A stretch of 8,579 nt of DNA, from contig JAEZXM010000332.1 in the NCBI GenBank assembly GCA_023419875.1, positions 1 through 8,579 of the forward strand. The letters are read 5' to 3'. This document shows positions 1 through 3,980 of this stretch, piece after piece. The notes under the pieces are model-generated. The model searched no databases. It was not told where the DNA came from and saw only the letters and a list, made by a program, of their open reading frames with translations. Origin of the DNA: Pseudomonadota bacterium (GTDB lineage: Bacteria > Myxococcota > Myxococcia > Myxococcales > Anaeromyxobacteraceae). The position numbers and the translations under genes were made by a program. Each line of letters starts with the position of its first letter. Positions within the stretch are counted from its first letter, which is position 1.

Positions 1-175
1 CTGGGGGGGCGGGGCCGGCGGCGAGGAGGGGCCCCGCCCCCGCGGCCGGAGTGGATACGTGCTCGGCGGCCGGAACGACGCCGGTCGCGCGGTCCGGGGC
101 GGCGGCCGGGGCGAGCGTCTCGGCGAACGCCGGCCCCGCGGCGAGGAGGACGGCGATGGAGACGGCGCGGCGCAT
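1..175 (-). CDS. Exported protein of unknown function, N-terminal part (cut by the window edge)
   Basis: Reading leftward from an ATG at 175, the frame stays open to base 1, giving 58 codons with no stop. The first 18 residues, MRRAVSIAVLLAAGPAFA, form a textbook Sec signal peptide: two arginines, a hydrophobic core, and an AFA cleavage site followed by ETLAPAA. The mature part seen so far is Ala/Pro/Gly-rich low-complexity sequence, as in the linker of many periplasmic or outer-membrane proteins. No lipobox cysteine is visible, so it is probably soluble, periplasmic or secreted. No fold or family can be recognised from this fragment. I see no good Shine-Dalgarno sequence before the ATG, so the start rests on the signal peptide. 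The gene is divergent from the glycosylase gene at 273. Function: unknown. Confidence 0.65.
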   Translation of the reverse strand, partial: MRRAVSIAVLLAAGPAFAETLAPAAAPDRATGVVPAAEHVSTPAAGAGPLLAAGPAPP

Positions 176-234
176 GAGCGACGCCAGGGTACCCGGTCCC
201 AGCGTTGGCCAGCCAGCCGGATGATGGTGCGCAG

Positions 235-263
235 GTGACGCAGATGTGCGCCGGTGCTAGCTC
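235..263 (+). promoter_or_regulatory. Weak candidate sigma70-type promoter for the glycosylase gene
   Basis: GTGACG (235-240) lies 17 bp before TAGCTC (258-263), which is preceded by TG at 255-256, the layout of an extended -10 promoter. The -35 matches TTGACA at four of six positions, but the -10 is poor (only the leading TA). Transcription starting about 7 bp downstream would begin within a few bases of the GTG at 273, which would fit the absence of a Shine-Dalgarno sequence there. This is a pattern match only. The rest of the 176-272 divergent gap shows nothing else I can name. Confidence 0.2.
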
Positions 264-272
264 TCTCGACCC

Positions 273-1205
273 GTGTTGACGCCCGACCCCTTCGACCTGC
301 TCCTCACGGTGGAGAGCCACGGCTGGTACGACCTGCCGCCGTGGCGATGGGACCGCGACCGGCGCCGGCTGGGGCGGCCGCTCCGGCTCTCCGGCGGACG
401 GACGGTGTTCGCGGAGGTCGCGGAGGGGCCGCGGGGGCTCGCGTTCCGCGCCGTCTCCGACGGCCGGCTCTCGGCGGCGGAGGCCCGCGAGGCGCGGGAC
501 GCGATGGCGGTCTCCCTGGCCCTCGACGAGGACCTCGCGCCGTTCCGGGCGCGCGTCGAGGCGCTCGAGGCCGTGCGCGCAGCGGGGAAGGGGAAGGACC
601 TGCCCGACCTGCGCTGGGCGCTCACGACCGGCGCGGGCCGGCTCCTCCGCTCCCCGACGGTGTTCGAGGACGCGGTGAAGACCCTCGCGACCACCAACTG
701 CACCTGGGCGGTCACGCGGGGGATCGTCACGCGGCTGTGCGCCGAGCTCGGCGAGCCCGCACCACTCGAGAGCCGGACGTTTCCGACGCCACAGGCCATG
801 GCCGCCCGCGACGTGAGCTTCTACCGTGAGGTGATCCGGACCGGCTACCGAGCGCCCTTCTTCGCGGCCCTCGCCCGCGGCGTGGCGGAAGGCCGGATCG
901 ATCTCGAGGGGCTCCGGGCCGAGGGCGCGGAGGACGTCGAGGCGGTCGCGCGCCGGATCCGCGCGCTGGACGGGTTCGGGCCGTATGCGACCGAGCACCT
1001 GCTCCGGCTCCTGGGCCGGCACGGGCACCTCGCGCTCGACTCCTGGAACCGGAAGAAGCTCGCGAAGCTCCGCGGCAAGCGCCGGCCGCCCGGGGACCGG
1101 ACCCTCCGGCGCTGGTACGCCCGTTACGGGGAGTGGGCGGGGCTCGCGATGTGGCTCGAGGTGACGGCGGACTGGCACTCGGGCGAGGCGCCGGGGTGGC
1201 CGTGA
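273..1205 (+). CDS. HhH-GPD DNA glycosylase, AlkA/3-methyladenine glycosylase-like
   Basis: A 310-residue base-excision repair enzyme, probably removing alkylated or oxidised bases. The N-terminal part (about 7-65, with SHGWYDLPPW at 15-24) resembles the N-terminal beta domain of AlkA/OGG-type proteins. The helical domain follows: a SPTVFEDAVKTL segment near 127-138, the helix-hairpin-helix loop LDGFGPYAT at 232-240, then GHLALDSWNR at 251-260, where Asp256 fits the catalytic aspartate of the family. The lysine that bifunctional OGG1/Nth enzymes carry just after the hairpin is not evident, which favours a monofunctional glycosylase. Only two cysteines (143, 156) are present, so there is no endonuclease III-type iron-sulfur cluster. 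The start is GTG at 273, with TTG next to it at 276, and no Shine-Dalgarno sequence precedes it. The family is clear; the preferred lesion is not. Confidence 0.82.
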   Translation: MLTPDPFDLLLTVESHGWYDLPPWRWDRDRRRLGRPLRLSGGRTVFAEVAEGPRGLAFRAVSDGRLSAAEAREARDAMAVSLALDEDLAPFRARVEALEAVRAAGKGKDLPDLRWALTTGAGRLLRSPTVFEDAVKTLATTNCTWAVTRGIVTRLCAELGEPAPLESRTFPTPQAMAARDVSFYREVIRTGYRAPFFAALARGVAEGRIDLEGLRAEGAEDVEAVARRIRALDGFGPYATEHLLRLLGRHGHLALDSWNRKKLAKLRGKRRPPGDRTLRRWYARYGEWAGLAMWLEVTADWHSGEAPGWP

Positions 1206-1244
1206 ACGGAGGGGCGCGGGGTGGTAGAGATTCGGGGGACGGGG

Positions 1245-1265
1245 CCTCAGGCCTCGGGCCTCAGG
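1245..1265. repeat. Three tandem heptamers upstream of the RAM-domain gene
   Basis: CCTCAGG, CCTCGGG and CCTCAGG lie head to tail at 1245-1251, 1252-1258 and 1259-1265. They sit in the 94-bp gap between the glycosylase stop and the RAM-domain start, 35 bp before the GTG. Each CCTCAGG is itself nearly symmetric. The unit could be slippage-derived or a small protein-binding array; nothing else in the gap decides. Apart from this and the ribosome binding site, the gap shows no clear promoter or terminator. Confidence 0.45.
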
Positions 1266-1287
1266 GGAAGCGCCGCGTGCATAGACC

Positions 1288-1296
1288 GAGGAGGAG
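1288..1296 (+). promoter_or_regulatory. Strong ribosome binding site for the RAM-domain gene
   Basis: GAGGAGGAG at 1288-1296 is close to a full anti-Shine-Dalgarno match, and lies 3-5 bases before the GTG at 1300. It decides the GTG as the start and implies strong translation, in contrast to the glycosylase gene upstream, which has no such site. Confidence 0.75.
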
Positions 1297-1299
1297 CCC

Positions 1300-1545
1300 G
1301 TGAAAGCCGCATTCGTGCTCGTGAAGTGCCAGCTCGGCCGCCTCGAGGAGGTGGCCAACGCCATCATGGAGATCGAGGGCGTGTCCGAGGTCCACTCGAT
1401 CACCGGTCCGTGGGATCTCCTCGTGAAGCTCTACGCGCCGGACCACGACGCGTTCGGCGACCTCATCCCGGACCAGCTCCAGAAGATCGACGGCATCCGG
1501 GACACCGAGACCCTGCTCGCGTTCCGGGCGTTCAAGGCGGTCTGA
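1300..1545 (+). CDS. Stand-alone Lrp/AsnC ligand-binding (RAM) domain protein
   Basis: An 81-residue protein that is only the effector-sensing half of an Lrp/AsnC regulator. It shows the beta-alpha-beta-beta-alpha-beta pattern of the RAM domain: strand KAAFVLVKC (2-10), a helix over GRLEEVANAIMEI (13-25), strand VSEVHSIT, the family turn GPWDLLVK (36-43), a helix over HDAFGDLIPDQLQKI, then the closing strand TETLLAFRAF. The usual N-terminal helix-turn-helix is absent, and the ribosome binding site directly before the GTG excludes a longer form. Such single-domain proteins form dimers or rings that bind amino acids or other small effectors. They may act alone or mix with full-length Lrp proteins; that is family knowledge, not seen here. 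It is convergent with the AI-2E gene, with 4 bp between stops. Confidence 0.85.
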   Translation: MKAAFVLVKCQLGRLEEVANAIMEIEGVSEVHSITGPWDLLVKLYAPDHDAFGDLIPDQLQKIDGIRDTETLLAFRAFKAV

Positions 1546-1549
1546 GCTC

Positions 1550-2683
1550 CTACGGCGTGCCGGCCTGCTTCTCCGGCCGCGGCTCGGCGGCGGCGGGCGG
1601 GAGCGCTGCGGCCGTGGCGGGCGATACCGGCGAGAGCTCCTGAGGCGGTCCGAACTCGCGCCGATACATGTTGGCGACGGTCACGAGGAAGGTGAGCACG
1701 AGAGGCCCGAGGACGAGGCCGACGCCGCCGAAGGCCGCGAGGCCGCCCAGGAGCGCGAAGAACAGCAGGCCGCCGTGCAGGGCCATGCCCCCCCGCAGCA
1801 GGTACGGCCGCGCGACGTTGTCGACGAGCGACACCACGGCGAGGCCCCAGATGACGAGGAAGGTGCCCGCGATCGCGTGGCCGGTCGCGAGGAGGAGAAG
1901 ACCGACGATCGTGACGACGAACGCGCCGCCCACCGCTGGCACGAGGGCCACGACGAACGTGGCGAGGGTGAGAAAGAGGAAGTTCGGCGCGCGGACGATG
2001 AGGTAACCCACCACGGCGGCGGCGGTCTGGATGGCCGCCGTTGCGAGGCTCGCGACGATCACCGAGACGCTGGTCCGCCGGAACTCGTCGAGGAGCTTGC
2101 GGAGCTGGCCGGGGCGGAGGGGCACGTGCCCGTCGATCCACCCGACGAGGCGCGAGCCGTCGGTGAGCATGAAGAAGAGCGCGATGAGGAACAGCACCGC
2201 GTTGAAGATCGCCGCGCCGGTCGCGACCAGGAACCCGCCCACCGCCTGTGCGGCCTGCCCACCCCCGGCGCCCGCGAGCTGCTGGAGCGACCGCCGCGGG
2301 TTCGGGAGCGCCTGGACGAGCTCCTGGGCGAGCCGCTCGACCCAGTTCGGCAGTCGCCGCACGAGCCCGCCGAAACCCTCGCTCTCGAGCGCGTCCCGGA
2401 ACCACTGGATGCCGTCCAGGACCTCCTGGACGAGGGCCGCGCCCAGCCCACCGAGCGGGATCAGGATCGCGAAGAGCACGGCGAGCGTGAGCGCCAGCGC
2501 GGCGAGGGACCGCCGCCCGTGGAGGAACCGGGCGAGCGCCTCCATCCACGGGTGCAGCGCCGCCGCGAACACCGCGCCGAGCACGAGCGGAACCCAGAAC
2601 GGCGAGGCGATCCAGCCGATCAGCGCGATGGCGACGATCAGCAGGAAGACGAGCAGGCGCTGCGCGTGGGTCTCGGACGCCAT
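1550..2683 (-). CDS. AI-2E/PerM family inner-membrane transporter
   Basis: A 377-residue polytopic protein of the AI-2E (formerly DUF20, PerM/TqsA-like) family. Hydrophobic segments lie at about 10-40, 60-88, 150-173, 205-230, 235-262, 270-287 and 303-337. Hallmarks are VPAVGG (248-253), DNVARPYLLRGG (288-299), a histidine in ALHGGLLF (301-308), and GLVLGPLVL near 322-330. Residues 345-377 form a Pro/Ala-rich cytoplasmic tail. Family members have been linked to autoinducer-2 export or Na+/H+ antiport, so the substrate is open. The start is the ATG at 2683, supported by GAGAGGGG five bases upstream. The open frame continues much further upstream without a stop, but that part only overlaps the reductase gene in another frame. 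It is the last gene of the minus-strand run, 11 bp after the reductase stop. Confidence 0.88.
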   Translation of the reverse strand: MASETHAQRLLVFLLIVAIALIGWIASPFWVPLVLGAVFAAALHPWMEALARFLHGRRSLAALALTLAVLFAILIPLGGLGAALVQEVLDGIQWFRDALESEGFGGLVRRLPNWVERLAQELVQALPNPRRSLQQLAGAGGGQAAQAVGGFLVATGAAIFNAVLFLIALFFMLTDGSRLVGWIDGHVPLRPGQLRKLLDEFRRTSVSVIVASLATAAIQTAAAVVGYLIVRAPNFLFLTLATFVVALVPAVGGAFVVTIVGLLLLATGHAIAGTFLVIWGLAVVSLVDNVARPYLLRGGMALHGGLLFFALLGGLAAFGGVGLVLGPLVLTFLVTVANMYRREFGPPQELSPVSPATAAALPPAAAEPRPEKQAGTP

Positions 2684-2688
2684 GGATG

Positions 2689-2696
2689 CCCCTCTC
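2689..2696 (-). promoter_or_regulatory. Ribosome binding site overlapping the reductase stop codon
   Basis: On the minus strand GAGAGGGG lies five bases before the ATG at 2683, and its first two bases belong to the TGA stop of the reductase gene (2695-2697). Ribosomes ending the reductase therefore finish on the site used to start the AI-2E gene, an arrangement that favours translational coupling. It also fixes the AI-2E start. Confidence 0.7.
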
Positions 2697-3402
2697 AGAA
2701 GTTCGCGTACACCCGGTCCGACGGCACCCCCGCCTCCGCGAGCGTACCCCGGACGTCGTCCACCATCGCCGCCATCCCGGAGACGAAGGCCACGATCTCG
2801 CCGGGGGCGAAGCCGCCGAACCCCAGCGTGCGCGCCACCTCCTGGACCCGTCCCCGGACGCCCTCCCAGGCGTCCTCCGCCTGGGAGGGGCAGAGCACGA
2901 CGCGGACGCCGCCGCGCTCCCAGGCGAGATGCTCGCGACGGTAGGCGAACTCGGCGCCGTGGCGCTGGCCGTAGAAGAGGGTGATCCGATTGACGCGCTC
3001 GCGCGCCCGGACGAGGTGCTGGACGAGCGCGCGCACCGGCGCGATCCCCGAGCCGGCGGCGAACAGGAGCACGTCGCGCCCCCACGCGGCCTCCACCGGG
3101 AACCCGTTTCCGAACGGCTCGGTCAGCTCGAGGGTGCCGCCGGGCAGGGCGGACGCGACCACGGCGTCCGCGATCGTGCCGCCGCGCTTCACGAGCAGGT
3201 CCACGGCGCCGTCCGCGGAAGGGGCGCTGGCGAGCGCGAAGAACCCCTCGCCCGGGGGCGTCCGGACCTTCACCACCTGTCCCGGCCGGACGTGCGCGCG
3301 CGCGAGCGGCGCCGGCAGCGCAAGGCGGACGGCCCGGAACGCCGGCGTCTCGTCCCATGCCTCGCGCACGGGGACGGGGTGATAGGCGGTGGGGCCGAGC
3401 AT
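2695..3402 (-). CDS. Small FAD/NAD(P)-binding oxidoreductase, ferredoxin-NADP reductase-like
   Basis: A 235-residue two-domain flavoprotein reductase. The beta-barrel half shows RPGQVVKVRTPPG (39-51), and GFFALASAP (53-61) at the flavin-binding strand. The nucleotide half shows FAAGSGIAPVRALV (114-127, the GxGxxP loop), TLFYGQRHGAEFAYR (141-155), and a closing FVSGMAAMVDDV (206-217) where many members have a CGP motif. The usual RxYS flavin motif reads GFFA here, so Arg and Ser are missing; plant PKIWI502-like relatives also diverge at this point. The single cysteine (171) rules out the 2Fe-2S cluster of PyrK or sulfhydrogenase gamma subunits. No fused ferredoxin, haem or molybdenum domain is present, and no partner gene lies nearby. 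The start is the only ATG, at 3402, 37 bp after apt; it lacks a clear ribosome binding site. The physiological acceptor is unknown. Confidence 0.78.
   Translation of the reverse strand: MLGPTAYHPVPVREAWDETPAFRAVRLALPAPLARAHVRPGQVVKVRTPPGEGFFALASAPSADGAVDLLVKRGGTIADAVVASALPGGTLELTEPFGNGFPVEAAWGRDVLLFAAGSGIAPVRALVQHLVRARERVNRITLFYGQRHGAEFAYRREHLAWERGGVRVVLCPSQAEDAWEGVRGRVQEVARTLGFGGFAPGEIVAFVSGMAAMVDDVRGTLAEAGVPSDRVYANF
2861..2889 (-). repeat. Perfect 12-bp inverted repeat (hairpin, loop GAGGA) inside the reductase gene
   Basis: CCCTCCCAGGCG (2861-2872) and its exact complement (2878-2889) flank five bases. In the minus-strand transcript the loop reads GAGGA, at codons 172-181 of the reductase. 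Twelve uninterrupted, mostly G-C pairs would make a very stable RNA hairpin. No T-run follows, so it is not a canonical terminator. The encoded stretch (PSQAEDAWEG) is not one of the family's conserved motifs, so codon constraint does not obviously explain it. Confidence 0.6.
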
Positions 3403-3439
3403 GAGGAAGGTGTAACGCAGAGAGGACGACGACTCACGC

Positions 3440-3955
3440 TCAGTACTTGATGAGCGCGTGCACCTGGCCCGCGCCGAGCCGCTTCGCGCCGTCGAGGAAG
3501 CCGAGCTCCACGAGGAACGAGTACCCGACGAGCGTACCCCCCTGGCGTGCCACGAGCCTGCCGGTGGCGTCTGCGGTCCCGCCGGTGGCGAGCACGTCGT
3601 CCACGACGAGCACGCGGTCTCCGGGCTGCACCGCATCGACGTGCAGCTCGAGCGCGTTCTCGCCGTACTCCAGCGCGTAGACCTCGCGGATCACCTGCCA
3701 GGGGAGCTTGCCGGGCTTGCGGACCACGGTGACACCGGCGCCGAGGGCGTACGCGAGCGGCGCGGCGAAGAGGAACCCGCGCGACTCGATGCCCACCACC
3801 TTGTCCACCCGCTCGCCGCGCCAGCGCGCCGCGAACGCGTCCACCACCTGTCGGAAGAGCGCGGGATCGGCCAGGACGGGGGTGATGTCCTTGAAGACGA
3901 TGCCCTGGTGCGGGAAGTCCGGGACGTCCCGGACTCGGGCGCGGACGGCGTCCAT
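3440..3955 (-). CDS. apt: Adenine phosphoribosyltransferase
   Basis: A 171-residue cytoplasmic enzyme that converts adenine and PRPP to AMP and pyrophosphate (purine salvage). Family marks in order: VRDVPDFPHQGIVFKDITPV near 8-27, GIESRGFLFAAPLAYALGAG (55-74), the Apt-specific flexible loop RKPGKLP (79-85), and the PRPP-binding site VLVVDDVLATGGT (115-127) with its adjacent acidic pair. The length is normal (the E. coli enzyme has about 183). All expected residues are present, so it should be active. The ATG at 3955 is the likely start; a GTG at 3970 would add five residues, and neither has a clear ribosome binding site. It starts 25 bp after the ATPase stop and is followed after 37 bp by the reductase. 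A perfect 20-bp palindrome covers codons 7-13. Confidence 0.95.
   Translation of the reverse strand: MDAVRARVRDVPDFPHQGIVFKDITPVLADPALFRQVVDAFAARWRGERVDKVVGIESRGFLFAAPLAYALGAGVTVVRKPGKLPWQVIREVYALEYGENALELHVDAVQPGDRVLVVDDVLATGGTADATGRLVARQGGTLVGYSFLVELGFLDGAKRLGAGQVHALIKY
3916..3935. repeat. Perfect 20-bp palindrome at the start of apt
   Basis: AGTCCGGGACGTCCCGGACT equals its own reverse complement. It begins 20 bases inside the apt coding sequence. As DNA it could bind a dimeric protein; as RNA it would fold into an 8-bp stem with an ACGT loop just downstream of the initiation site. Part of it encodes the conserved RDVPDF stretch of Apt, so protein constraint may account for some of the symmetry. 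Confidence 0.6.
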
Positions 3956-3980
3956 GGGGTCGGGGGTCACGGCGGGGAGC

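Noticed and set aside
1775..2944. A 389-codon plus-strand open frame opposite the AI-2E and reductase genes
   Set aside because: Charged, repetitive, family-less translation; it crosses the boundary of two real minus-strand genes in a mirror frame, so it is a composition artefact.
2684..3358. An upstream extension of the AI-2E protein to 602 residues
   Set aside because: The added 225 residues are Arg/Ala/Gly-rich and overlap the reductase gene; the ATG at 2683 has a clear ribosome binding site and starts a normal-length family member.
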